A DNA stretch of 64,000 nucleotides from Streptomyces griseus subsp. griseus (GTDB taxonomy: Bacteria > Actinomycetota > Actinomycetes > Streptomycetales > Streptomycetaceae). Shown piece by piece: positions 45,889 to 54,166 of the stretch; positions within the stretch are counted from its first letter, which is position 1, and each line of letters opens with the position of its first letter. The position numbers and the translations under genes were made by a program. A model generated the notes under the pieces. That model ran no database searches, was not told where the DNA came from, and saw only the letters and a program-made list of their open reading frames with translations. The stretch spans positions 186,001-250,000 of the forward strand of contig NZ_JOJE01000007.1 of the NCBI RefSeq assembly GCF_000720255.1. The letters run 5' to 3'.

Positions 45889-46666
45889 GCAGCAGACCGA
45901 ACTGGTTCCCACCGTCATCGCGGACGAGCTGCACATCGTCTACCGCGTCAACGGCGCCAAGACCGGCAAGGGCAGCGCCACCGCCGCCCTCAGCCGGATC
46001 GTCAAGCGAGGCTCCGACGACGCGGCGCGCGGCGTGCGCAAGGTGCACGCGGTGCGAGGCGTCTCCTTCGTCGCCTACCGGGGCGAGGCCATCGGCCTGA
46101 TCGGCTCCAACGGCTCCGGCAAGTCCACACTGCTGCGGGCCATCGCCGGCCTGCTGCCCGCCGAGAAGGGCAAGGTCTACACCGACGGTCAGCCCTCGCT
46201 CCTCGGTGTGAACGCGGCCCTGATGAACGACCTCACCGGCGAGCGCAACGTCATATTGGGCGGGCTCGCCATGGGCATGTCCCGTGAGGAGATCAAGGAG
46301 CGCTACCAGGACATCGTCGACTTCTCCGGCATCAACGAGAAGGGTGACTTCATCACCCTGCCGATGCGCACGTACTCCTCCGGCATGGCGGCCCGGCTGC
46401 GTTTCTCCATCGCCGCCGCCAAGGACCACGACGTGCTGATGATCGACGAGGCCCTGGCCACCGGTGACCGCAAGTTCCAGAAGCGCTCCGAGGAGCGCAT
46501 CCGGGAGCTGCGCAAGGAGGCCGGCACGGTCTTCCTGGTCAGCCACAACAACAAGTCGATCCGTGACACCTGCAACCGTGTGCTCTGGCTGGAGCGCGGC
46601 GAGCTGCGCATGGACGGCCCGACCGAAGAGGTCCTCAAGGAGTACGAGAAGTTCACGGGCAAGTAG
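45881..46666 (+). CDS. ABC exporter ATPase (TagH/Wzt-like)
   Basis: A 261-residue ATP-binding subunit. Walker A G-S-N-G-S-G-K-S-T near residue 75; signature region T-Y-S-S-G-M-A-A-R-L, the hallmark of teichoic-acid/O-antigen exporters; Walker B V-L-M-I-D-E-A-L-A-T-G-D; H-loop V-S-H-N. No long C-terminal carbohydrate-binding domain, so it matches the short TagH-like type. GTG start; it overlaps the permease gene. The operon ends here at a strong terminator. Confidence 0.93.
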   Translation: MAEQQTELVPTVIADELHIVYRVNGAKTGKGSATAALSRIVKRGSDDAARGVRKVHAVRGVSFVAYRGEAIGLIGSNGSGKSTLLRAIAGLLPAEKGKVYTDGQPSLLGVNAALMNDLTGERNVILGGLAMGMSREEIKERYQDIVDFSGINEKGDFITLPMRTYSSGMAARLRFSIAAAKDHDVLMIDEALATGDRKFQKRSEERIRELRKEAGTVFLVSHNNKSIRDTCNRVLWLERGELRMDGPTEEVLKEYEKFTGK

Positions 46667-46678
46667 CCCATTCGGCAA

Positions 46679-46709
46679 GGGCCCCGCCGGAACTGCTCCG
46701 GCGGGGCCC
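46679..46709 (+). terminator. Strong terminator closing the CDP-alcohol/exporter operon
   Basis: GGGCCCCGCCGGA (46679-46691) pairs perfectly with TCCGGCGGGGCCC (46697-46709) over a 5-nt loop, followed by TTCGTC. It lies 12 bases after the ATPase stop. Confidence 0.9.
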
Positions 46710-46809
46710 TTCGTCTGCAAAGGAAACGTCAACTCCGGTCAGGCTTAGGAATCTTGACGCCAATCGGTGTGTTCTTGTGATGCGCGGGACACCCCCTCGG
46801 ACCTCGGCG

Positions 46810-46821
46810 CGTTGTACAACG
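46810..46821. promoter_or_regulatory. Palindrome in the hopanoid promoter region
   Basis: CGTTGTACAACG is a perfect 12-bp palindrome about 140-150 bases ahead of the first translated codon of the hopanoid operon. TTGACG at about 46753 could be a -35. This 358-base gap (46667-47025) is therefore the likely control region; the bound regulator is unknown. Confidence 0.5.
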
Positions 46822-46963
46822 TAAGCTGTACCGGTGCCGAAACGCGGCAAGTGGGGCGATAGTGCGCGACACCCTTCGACAGGGCCACCGCGCGGACGGC
46901 TGGGCGGCGTGTCCGAAATAGTGTGTATTGGGTCGGCAGTGTAGAACGGGAGATGTGACGGCG

Positions 46964-47029
46964 ATGGCTACGGAAACTCCCCAGCTCAACGCAGCACGTG
47001 CCGTCCCCGCCCCGGGCAGCCCGCGGTGA
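46964..47029 (+). CDS. 21-residue leader ORF coupled to hpnC
   Basis: An ATG at 46964 has GGGAG about 10 bases upstream and opens M-A-T-E-T-P-Q-L-N-A-A-R, ending at TGA 47027-47029. That stop overlaps the GTG start of hpnC (47026). A GTG at 46955 in the same frame is an alternative start. The hpnC GTG has no good ribosome site of its own, so translation of this short frame may deliver ribosomes to hpnC. It could instead be an N-terminal remnant; no homology is known to me. Confidence 0.5.
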   Translation: MATETPQLNAARAVPAPGSPR

Positions 47030-47928
47030 CGGGATCCGGCACGGCGCGCGCCGGCGCCGCGGAGCGCGGCACGCTCGACAAGGCCGCGGACGAGAACTTC
47101 CCCGTGGCGCCCTTCTTCCTGCCCCGCGCCTGGCGCACCGACCTCATGGCCGTCTACGGTTTCGCCCGCCTCGTCGACGACATCGGCGACGGAGACCTCG
47201 CCCGCGGCGGGGCCGACGCGGAGCTGCTCGGCGTGTCGCCGCGGGACGCCGAGGACCGGCTGGTCCTCCTGGATGCCTTCGAGGCCGACCTGCGCCGCGT
47301 CTTCGACGGCATCCCGCGCCACCCCCTGCTGCGCCGCCTCCAGCCCACCGTGCACCTGCGCTCGCTCACCCCCGAGCCGTTCCTCGGACTGATCGCCGCC
47401 AACCGCCAGGACCAACTCGTCGGACGCTATGAGACCTACGACGACCTCCTCGCCTACTGCGAACTGTCCGCCAACCCCGTCGGCCGGCTCGTCCTCGCCG
47501 TCACCGGCACCGCCACCCCGGAGCGGATCCGCCGCTCCGACGCGATCTGCACGGCCCTGCAGATCGTCGAACACCTCCAGGACGTGGCCGAGGACCTCGG
47601 CCGCGACCGCATCTACCTGCCCGCCGCGGACATGAAGCGCTTTCACGTCCAGGAGGCGGATCTCGCCACGGACACCGCGAGCGCGTCGGTGCGCGCACTG
47701 GTCGCGTACGAAGCGCAACGCGCCCGCGACCTCCTGAATGAAGGCGCCCCCTTGATGGGTAGCGTCCACGGCAGACTCAAGCTGCTGCTCGCGGGGTTCG
47801 TGGCGGGGGGAAGGGCGGCGATCCGAGCGATCACCGCCGCCGAATTCGATGTACTTCCCGGTCCGCCCAAGCCCGGCAAGCTCCGGTTGCTGCGCGAGGT
47901 GGGCCTGACTCTGCGAGGAGAGGGGTGA
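47026..47928 (+). CDS. hpnC: HpnC, squalene synthase-like (hydroxysqualene synthesis)
   Basis: A 300-residue trans-isoprenyl diphosphate synthase fold protein. In the three-enzyme bacterial squalene route, HpnD makes presqualene diphosphate, HpnC converts it to hydroxysqualene and HpnE reduces that to squalene. First acid-rich motif: F-A-R-L-V-D-D-I-G-D-G; second: V-E-H-L-Q-D-V-A-E-D-L-G-R-D-R-I-Y-L-P. F-L-P-R-A-W-R near residue 32 is typical of HpnC. GTG start overlaps a leader ORF stop; the gene's end overlaps hpnD (GTGA). Confidence 0.95.
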   Translation: MTGSGTARAGAAERGTLDKAADENFPVAPFFLPRAWRTDLMAVYGFARLVDDIGDGDLARGGADAELLGVSPRDAEDRLVLLDAFEADLRRVFDGIPRHPLLRRLQPTVHLRSLTPEPFLGLIAANRQDQLVGRYETYDDLLAYCELSANPVGRLVLAVTGTATPERIRRSDAICTALQIVEHLQDVAEDLGRDRIYLPAADMKRFHVQEADLATDTASASVRALVAYEAQRARDLLNEGAPLMGSVHGRLKLLLAGFVAGGRAAIRAITAAEFDVLPGPPKPGKLRLLREVGLTLRGEG

Positions 47929-48875
47929 TCCGGACCGTGGAGTCCGCACCGGACCTGTCCGCACCGGTACTCGCCGCCTACAGCTACTGCGAGGCCGTCA
48001 CCGGACAGCAGGCCCGTAACTTCGCGTACGGCATCAGACTGCTGCCCACACCCAAGCGCCGGGCGATGTCGGCGCTCTACGCGTTCTCCCGGCGTGTCGA
48101 CGACATCGGCGACGGCGCGCTGGGCGACGACGTCAAGGCCGCGCGGCTGGAGGACACCAGGGCGCTGCTCACCCGGATCCGCGAGGACGAGGTCGACGAG
48201 GACGACACCGACCCGGTCGCCGTCGCCCTCACCCACGCCGCCCGTGCCTTCCCGATCCCGCTGGGCGGCCTGGACGAACTCATCGACGGCGTGCTGATGG
48301 ACGTACGCGGTGAGGCCTACGAGACCTGGGACGACCTGAAGGTGTACTGCCGCTGCGTGGCCGGCGCGATCGGGCGGCTCTCGCTCGGGGTGTTCGGCAC
48401 CGAGCCGGGGGCGCGCGGCGCCGAGCGCGCGCCGGAGTATGCCGACACGCTCGGCCTCGCGCTGCAACTCACCAACATCCTCAGGGACATCCGTGAGGAC
48501 GCCGAGGGCGGCCGTACCTATCTGCCCGCCGACGACCTCGCCAAGTTCGGCTGCTCGGCAGGGTTCCACGGGCCGACGCCACCGGAGGGCTCCGACTTCG
48601 CCGGCCTCGTGCACTTCGAGGTACGCCGGGCCCGCGCCCTCTTCGCGGAGGGCTACCGGCTGCTGCCCATGCTCGACCGGCGCAGCGGCGCCTGTGTCGC
48701 CGCCATGGCCGGCATCTACCGCCGTCTCCTCGACCGCATCGAACGTCACCCCGAGGCCGTCCTGCGCGGCCGGGTCTCACTGCCCGGCCGCGAGAAGGCC
48801 TACGTCGCCGTACGCGGGCTGTCCGGCCTGGACACCCGGCATGTCTCCCGGCAGACCGTCAGGAGGCGCGTGTGA
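47925..48875 (+). CDS. hpnD: HpnD, presqualene diphosphate synthase
   Basis: A 316-residue squalene/phytoene synthase family protein. Aspartate motifs are F-S-R-R-V-D-D-I-G-D-G near residue 54 and N-I-L-R-D-I-R-E-D-A-E-G-G-R-T-Y-L-P near residue 184. Q-Q-A-R-N-F-A-Y-G-I-R-L-L-P near residue 28 matches HpnD. It condenses two farnesyl diphosphates. GTG start inside the hpnC stop; its end overlaps the next reading frame. Confidence 0.95.
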   Translation: MIRTVESAPDLSAPVLAAYSYCEAVTGQQARNFAYGIRLLPTPKRRAMSALYAFSRRVDDIGDGALGDDVKAARLEDTRALLTRIREDEVDEDDTDPVAVALTHAARAFPIPLGGLDELIDGVLMDVRGEAYETWDDLKVYCRCVAGAIGRLSLGVFGTEPGARGAERAPEYADTLGLALQLTNILRDIREDAEGGRTYLPADDLAKFGCSAGFHGPTPPEGSDFAGLVHFEVRRARALFAEGYRLLPMLDRRSGACVAAMAGIYRRLLDRIERHPEAVLRGRVSLPGREKAYVAVRGLSGLDTRHVSRQTVRRRV

Positions 48876-49420
48876 AGAGCGCCCTGCGCCAGGGCGACGC
48901 CGGCGCCGAACCGTGCCGAGGTCGCCATAGCGGCGTCCGGCGTCGGGGCGGCCCTGCCCGGGGCTCGCACCGCGGCGGCCCGGCCGGGGCCGAACCGTGC
49001 CGAGACCACCGCACCGGTGTCCCGTGCCGAGGCGGCTGCGCCGCGGTACCGCACGGCGCGGGCCCGGTTGGCGCCGGGCCGGGTTGCCATGGCGGAGTCC
49101 TGTGCCGGCGCGGTTCCACCGAGGCCTCGCACGGCGCCGGGCCGATCGGCGCCGAGCCGGGTTGTCATGACGGAGTCCTGTGCCGGCGCGGTTCCACCGA
49201 GGCCTCGCACGGCGCCGGGCCGATCGGCGCCGAGCCGGGCCCCGGTCACCGCACCGGCGTCCCGGCCCGACGTACCTCCGCCGACGCCCCGCGCCCCGCG
49301 GGCCCGGTCGGCGGCATCCGGCACGCAACCCTCCGGCACGGCGCGGCGTCCCTGACTGCGACGGGTCGCCGCGCACGTTCGTCGCGGCTCGACGGGTCCG
49401 CAGGGGAGGGCGCACGATGA
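48872..49420 (+). CDS. Repeat-rich hypothetical ORF between hpnD and hpnE
   Basis: A 182-residue frame that starts with GTG inside the hpnD stop and ends with TGA inside the hpnE start (ATGA), so it is coupled on both sides. It is rich in Gly, Arg, Ala, His and Cys and is built from degenerate repeats of about 26 residues; two units (about residues 70-121) are almost identical. The last 40 residues (H-A-T-L-R-H-G-A-A-S-L-T-A-T-G) resemble, from memory, a short family (DUF6380) found at this place in other streptomycetes. The repeats may therefore be an expansion in front of a real 40-residue gene. Whether the long protein is made is unknown; GC bias is unlike a normal gene. Confidence 0.5.
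   Translation: MKSALRQGDAGAEPCRGRHSGVRRRGGPARGSHRGGPAGAEPCRDHRTGVPCRGGCAAVPHGAGPVGAGPGCHGGVLCRRGSTEASHGAGPIGAEPGCHDGVLCRRGSTEASHGAGPIGAEPGPGHRTGVPARRTSADAPRPAGPVGGIRHATLRHGAASLTATGRRARSSRLDGSAGEGAR
49081..49236. repeat. Two near-identical 78-bp tandem repeats between hpnD and hpnE
   Basis: Copy one (49081-49158) and copy two (49159-49236) differ at only a few positions (GCCATGGCGG against GTCATGACGG at their starts). More decayed copies extend back to about 48900, recognisable from GTGCCGAG and GCGCCGGGCC segments. The repeat length is a multiple of three, so the frame stays open. Confidence 0.85.
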
Positions 49421-50868
49421 CCGACGGCACGCGGCCCGACGGGCTGCACCCGGACACCTCCGGAGACGGTGTCCAGGAGCGCGGTACGCGTGGTGGGCGG
49501 CACGCCGTCGTCATCGGTGGCGGGCTCGCCGGCATCACCGCCGCGCTCGCGCTCGCCGACGCCGGTGTGCGCGTCACCCTGCTCGAAGGCCGGCCGCGAC
49601 TGGGCGGCCTCGCCTTCTCCTTCCAGCGCGGCGAACTCACCGTCGACAACGGCCAGCACGTCTACCTGCGTTGCTGCACCGCGTACCGCTGGTTCCTCGA
49701 CCGGATCGAGGGCACGGCGCTGGCACCGCTGCAGGACCGCCTCGACGTCCCCGTCCTCGACGTCACCAAGCCCGAGGGGCGGCGCCTTGGCAGACTGCGG
49801 CGCGACGCGCTCCCCGTGCCCCTGCACCTGGGCCGCAGCCTCGCCACGTATCCGCATCTCTCGCTCGCCGAACGCGCCAAGGTCGGCCGTGCCGCGCTCG
49901 CGCTCAAGGGGCTCGACCTCGCCGATCCGGCCCTGGACGCACAGGACTTCGGCAGCTGGCTGACCGCGCACGGTCAGTCGGCACGCGCCGTCGAGGCCTT
50001 GTGGGACCTGGTCGGGGTCGCCACCCTCAACGCGGTCGCGGGCGACGCCTCACTGGGGCTCGCCGCGATGGTGTTCAAGACCGGTCTGCTGTCCGACCCG
50101 GGCGCGGCCGACATCGGCTGGGCGCGGGTCCCGCTGGGTGAACTGCACGACCGGCTGGCCCGCAAGGCGCTCGACTCCGCCGGTGTGCGCACCGAAGTCC
50201 GTACACGAGTCACCTCCATCTCCTATGACGAGAACGGGACATGGAGCGTTCAGGTTCCCGGCGAGACACTGCGCGCGGACGCGGTCGTGCTCGCCGTACC
50301 GCAGCGCGAGGCGCACGGACTGCTGCCCGACGGAGCCCTCGACGCGCCCGAACACCTGCTGGAGATCGGCACCGCGCCGATCCTCAACGTGCACGTCGTC
50401 TACGACCGCACGGTGCTCGCGCGGCCCTTCTTCACCGCCCTCGGCACGCCCGTGCAGTGGGTCTTCGACCGCACCGAGGCGTCGGGCCTGCGCGAGGGCC
50501 AGTACCTCGCCCTGTCGCAGTCGGCCGCCCAGGACGAGATCGAGGAGCCCGTCGCCGTGCTGCGCGAGCGCTACCTCCCCGAACTCGAGCGGTTGCTGCC
50601 CGGCGCGCGCGGTGCCGAGGTGCGGGACTTCTTCGTGACCCGGGAGCGGACGGCAACGTTCGCCCCCACCCCCGGCGTCGGACGGCTCAGGCCCGGCGCC
50701 CGTACCAAGGCCCCCGGCCTCTACCTGGCCGGAGCGTGGACCGCCACCGGGTGGCCCGCGACCATGGAGAGCGCGGTCCGCAGCGGTGTGAGCGCGGCGG
50801 ACGCCGCGCTGAACGCCCTGGGCCGCCCCCGCCCCCGCCACCTCTTCGACTTCGAGGAGGCGGCCTGA
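49417..50868 (+). CDS. hpnE: HpnE, hydroxysqualene dehydroxylase (FAD)
   Basis: A 483-residue flavoprotein of the phytoene-desaturase superfamily that reduces hydroxysqualene to squalene. The FAD motif is V-V-I-G-G-G-L-A-G-I-T-A-A near residue 31, ending in an acidic residue (L-L-E-G-R). D-N-G-Q-H-V-Y-L-R-C-C near residue 77 is typical of HpnE, and the C-terminal FAD motif is G-L-Y-L-A-G-A-W-T-A-T-G-W-P-A-T-M-E-S-A. GGGGAGGG lies 8 bases ahead of ATG 49417. Its stop overlaps the next start. Confidence 0.93.
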   Translation: MTDGTRPDGLHPDTSGDGVQERGTRGGRHAVVIGGGLAGITAALALADAGVRVTLLEGRPRLGGLAFSFQRGELTVDNGQHVYLRCCTAYRWFLDRIEGTALAPLQDRLDVPVLDVTKPEGRRLGRLRRDALPVPLHLGRSLATYPHLSLAERAKVGRAALALKGLDLADPALDAQDFGSWLTAHGQSARAVEALWDLVGVATLNAVAGDASLGLAAMVFKTGLLSDPGAADIGWARVPLGELHDRLARKALDSAGVRTEVRTRVTSISYDENGTWSVQVPGETLRADAVVLAVPQREAHGLLPDGALDAPEHLLEIGTAPILNVHVVYDRTVLARPFFTALGTPVQWVFDRTEASGLREGQYLALSQSAAQDEIEEPVAVLRERYLPELERLLPGARGAEVRDFFVTRERTATFAPTPGVGRLRPGARTKAPGLYLAGAWTATGWPATMESAVRSGVSAADAALNALGRPRPRHLFDFEEAA

Positions 50869-52004
50869 TGATCGAACAGCACGGCTCGGCAGGTCGACGC
50901 ACCTCCGGTACCGCAACAAGAGGAGAGACTGTGCCCACTGTGCCCCCGGCCCCGACGGCCGATCGGAGGACCGCGGTCGACGTGACCGCGTTGCTGGAGC
51001 GCGGGCGGACCCTTGCCACACCGGTCCTGAAATCGGCCGTCGATCGTCTGGCGCCCCCCATGGACACGGTGGCCGCCTACCACTTCGGCTGGATCGACGC
51101 CGCCGGGAACCCGGCGTCCGGTGACGGCGGCAAGGCCGTGCGCCCCGCCCTGGCCTTGCTGTCCGCGGAGGTCACCGGAGCCGCCCCCGAGGTCGGCGTG
51201 CCCGGAGCGGTCGCCGTCGAACTGGTCCACAACTTCTCGCTCCTGCACGACGACCTGATGGACGGCGACGAGCAGCGCCGCCACCGCGACACCGTCTGGA
51301 AGGTGCACGGCCCCGCCCAGGCGATCCTCGTCGGCGACGCCCTGTTCGCACTGGCCAACGAGGTCCTGCTGGAACTCGGCACGGTGGAGGCCGGCCGGGC
51401 CACCCGCCGCCTCACCACCGCCACCCGCGCCCTGATCGACGGCCAGGCGCAGGACATCTCCTACGAGCACCGCGACCGCGTCAGCGTCGAGGAGTGCCTG
51501 GAGATGGAGGGCAACAAGACCGGTGCCCTGCTCGCCTGCGCCAGCTCCATCGGCGCCGTACTCGGCGGCGCCGACGAGCGCACCGCCGACACGCTGGAGA
51601 AGTACGGCTACCACCTCGGCCTCGCCTTCCAGGCCGTCGACGACCTCCTCGGCATCTGGGGCGACCCCGAGGCCACCGGCAAGCAGACCTGGAGCGACCT
51701 GCGCCAGCGCAAGAAGTCCCTGCCGGTCGTGGCCGCGCTCGCGGCAAGCGGCAGCGCCTCCGAACGGCTCGGCGAGATGCTCGCCGACGACGCCAAGAGC
51801 AGTGACTTCGAGAACTTTTCCGAGGAGGAATTCGCGGCCCGCGCCGCCCTCATCGAGGAGGCCGGCGGCCGCGAATGGACCGCCGAGGAAGCACGTCGTC
51901 AGCACACCATCGCCATCGAAGCACTCGACGCCGTCGACATGCCCGACCCCGTGCGGGCCCGGTTCACTGCGCTCGCGGACTTCGTCGTCGTACGAAAGAG
52001 ATGA
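50868..52004 (+). CDS. Polyprenyl diphosphate synthase (probable farnesyl diphosphate synthase)
   Basis: A 378-residue trans-prenyltransferase that should make the C15 (FPP) substrate for squalene. The first Asp-rich motif is D128-D129-L-M-D132; the second is D258-D259-L-L-G-I-W-G-D266 rather than D-D-x-x-D. G-G-K-A-V-R-P-A-L near residue 85 and L-R-Q-R-K-K-S are also present. ATG at 50868 has GAGGAGG and overlaps the hpnE stop. A GTG at 50931 with AGAGGAG and a more usual N terminus is a good alternative, so the first 21 residues are uncertain. Product length cannot be fixed by eye. Confidence 0.9.
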   Translation: MIEQHGSAGRRTSGTATRGETVPTVPPAPTADRRTAVDVTALLERGRTLATPVLKSAVDRLAPPMDTVAAYHFGWIDAAGNPASGDGGKAVRPALALLSAEVTGAAPEVGVPGAVAVELVHNFSLLHDDLMDGDEQRRHRDTVWKVHGPAQAILVGDALFALANEVLLELGTVEAGRATRRLTTATRALIDGQAQDISYEHRDRVSVEECLEMEGNKTGALLACASSIGAVLGGADERTADTLEKYGYHLGLAFQAVDDLLGIWGDPEATGKQTWSDLRQRKKSLPVVAALAASGSASERLGEMLADDAKSSDFENFSEEEFAARAALIEEAGGREWTAEEARRQHTIAIEALDAVDMPDPVRARFTALADFVVVRKR

Positions 52005-52037
52005 TCACTATCGGTCGAATACTCCTCGCGTAGTCGC

Positions 52038-52070
52038 CGGCCGGTGACGCGGACAGCCGCGCACCGGCCG
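52038..52070 (+). other. Stem-loop in the only large gap inside the hopanoid operon
   Basis: CGGCCGGTG (52038-52046) pairs with CACCGGCCG (52062-52070) across a 15-nt loop, between the prenyl synthase and shc (119-base gap). It may be a partial terminator or an RNA-stability element that sets the ratio of shc to upstream genes. Confidence 0.45.
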
Positions 52071-52123
52071 ACGGCGGACCCACAGCAGACAGCACCACTT
52101 GCACACTGCACGAAGGGGAAGCC

Positions 52124-54166
52124 ATGACAGCGACGACCGACGGAAGCACCGGGGCCCTGCCGCCCCGCGCTGCCGCGGCCAGCGAAACCGACAGCACCGT
52201 TCCCGAGGCGGCCGGGATCCACGAAGCCGCCGCGCGCGCGGTCCGGCGCGCCACCGACTTCCTGCTCGCCCGGCAGGACGCCGAGGGCTGGTGGAAGGGC
52301 GACCTCGAGACGAACGTCACGATGGACGCCGAGGACCTGCTGCTCCGTCAGTTCCTGGGCATTCGCGACGAGTCGACCACCCGGGCCGCCGCACTCTTCG
52401 TCCGCGGCGAACAGCGCGAGGACGGCACCTGGGCCTCCTTCTACGGCGGGCCCGGCGAACTCTCCACCACCATCGAGGCGTACGTCGCCCTGCGCCTGGC
52501 CGGCGACGCGCCCGACGACCCGCACATGGCGAAGGCCTCGGCCTGGATCCGCGACCGGGGAGGCATCGCCGCGGCCCGTGTCTTCACCCGGATCTGGCTG
52601 GCCCTGTTCGGCTGGTGGAAGTGGGAGGACCTGCCCGAACTCCCGCCCGAGCTCATCTACTTCCCGAAGTGGATGCCGCTCAACATCTACGACTTCGGCT
52701 GCTGGGCCCGGCAGACCATCGTGCCGCTCACCATCGTCTCCGCGAAGCGCCCGGTCCGGCCCGCGCCCTTCCCTCTGGACGAGCTGCACACCGACCCGGC
52801 CCACCCCAACCCGATCAAGCCCCTGGCACCGGTCGCCAGTTGGGACGGCGCCTTCCAGCGCCTCGACAAGGCGCTGCACGCCCTGCGCAAGGTGGCCCCC
52901 CGCAGACTGCGCAGGGCCGCGATGAACACCGCGGCCCGCTGGATCATCGAACGCCAGGAGAACGACGGCTGCTGGGGCGGCATCCAGCCCCCGGCCGTGT
53001 ACTCCCTCATCGCGCTGCACCTGCTCGGCTACGACCTCCAACACCCCGTGATGCGGGAGGGACTCGCTTCACTCGACCGGTTCGCCGTCTGGCGCGAGGA
53101 CGGGGCGCGGATGGTCGAGGCCTGCCAGTCGCCGGTGTGGGACACCTGCCTGGCGACCATCGCGCTCGTCGACGCCGGGGTGCCCGCCGACCACCCCCAA
53201 CTCGTCAAGGCCGCGGACTGGATGCTCGGCGAGGAGATCGTCCGGCCCGGCGACTGGGCCGTCAAACGCCCCCAACTGCCTCCCGGTGGCTGGGCGTTCG
53301 AGTTCCACAACGACAACTACCCCGACATCGACGACACCGCCGAGGTCGCCCTCGCGCTGCGCCGCGTCAAGCATCCGGACCAGGACAGTGTCGACCGGGC
53401 CATCGGGCGCGGGGTGCGCTGGAACCTCGGCATGCAGTCGAAGAACGGCGCGTGGGGCGCGTTCGACGTCGACAACACCAGCCCGTTCCCCAACCGGCTG
53501 CCGTTCTGCGACTTCGGGGAGGTCATCGACCCGCCGTCCGCGGACGTCACCGCGCACGTCGTGGAGATGCTCGCCGTCGAGGGCCTCGCCCGCGATCCGC
53601 GCACCCGGCGCGGCATCGACTGGCTGCTCGCCGAACAGGAGCCGGACGGTTCGTGGTTCGGGCGCTGGGGCGTCAACTACGTCTACGGCACCGGGTCGGT
53701 GGTGCCCGCCCTGACCGCCGCCGGACTGCCCGGCTCGCATCCGGCGATCCGGCGGGCGGTGGCCTGGCTGGAGCGCGTCCAGAACGACGACGGCGGCTGG
53801 GGCGAGGACCTGCGCTCCTACCGGCATGCCGAGGAGTGGAGCGGCCGGGGTGCCTCGACCGCGTCCCAGACGGCCTGGGCGCTGATGGCGCTGCTGGCGG
53901 CGGGGGAGCGGGACTCCGCAGTCGTCGAGCGGGGCGTCGCCTGGCTCGCGGAGACCCAGCGGGCGGACGGCTCCTGGGACGAGCCCCACTTCACCGGCAC
54001 CGGCTTCCCGTGGGACTTCTCCATCAACTACCACCTCTACCGCCAGGTCTTCCCCCTCACCGCGCTCGGCCGCTATCTGCACGGGGAACCGTTCGCCGAC
54101 CGGCACATCGGCACCGGGCAGCAGAACACGACCGGACAGCCGCTCGCCGAGGCCAAGGGGAGCTGA
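52124..54166 (+). CDS. shc: Squalene-hopene cyclase
   Basis: A 680-residue monotopic membrane enzyme that cyclises squalene to hopene and hopanol. The protonating motif D401-I-D403-D404-T-A is intact. Many QW repeats are visible (Q-D-A-E-G-W-W, Q-R-E-D-G-T-W, Q-E-N-D-G-C-W, Q-S-K-N-G-A-W, Q-E-P-D-G-S-W, Q-N-D-D-G-G-W, Q-R-A-D-G-S-W). W-G-A-F-D-V-D-N-T is also present. The N terminus has about 35 extra low-complexity residues compared with Alicyclobacillus. GAAGGGGAAG precedes the ATG. Its stop overlaps hpnG (TGATG). Confidence 0.97.
   Translation: MTATTDGSTGALPPRAAAASETDSTVPEAAGIHEAAARAVRRATDFLLARQDAEGWWKGDLETNVTMDAEDLLLRQFLGIRDESTTRAAALFVRGEQREDGTWASFYGGPGELSTTIEAYVALRLAGDAPDDPHMAKASAWIRDRGGIAAARVFTRIWLALFGWWKWEDLPELPPELIYFPKWMPLNIYDFGCWARQTIVPLTIVSAKRPVRPAPFPLDELHTDPAHPNPIKPLAPVASWDGAFQRLDKALHALRKVAPRRLRRAAMNTAARWIIERQENDGCWGGIQPPAVYSLIALHLLGYDLQHPVMREGLASLDRFAVWREDGARMVEACQSPVWDTCLATIALVDAGVPADHPQLVKAADWMLGEEIVRPGDWAVKRPQLPPGGWAFEFHNDNYPDIDDTAEVALALRRVKHPDQDSVDRAIGRGVRWNLGMQSKNGAWGAFDVDNTSPFPNRLPFCDFGEVIDPPSADVTAHVVEMLAVEGLARDPRTRRGIDWLLAEQEPDGSWFGRWGVNYVYGTGSVVPALTAAGLPGSHPAIRRAVAWLERVQNDDGGWGEDLRSYRHAEEWSGRGASTASQTAWALMALLAAGERDSAVVERGVAWLAETQRADGSWDEPHFTGTGFPWDFSINYHLYRQVFPLTALGRYLHGEPFADRHIGTGQQNTTGQPLAEAKGS

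Noticed and set aside
49081..49236. Mobile element or insertion
   Set aside because: No transposase, terminal inverted repeats or target duplication; the pattern is tandem duplication.
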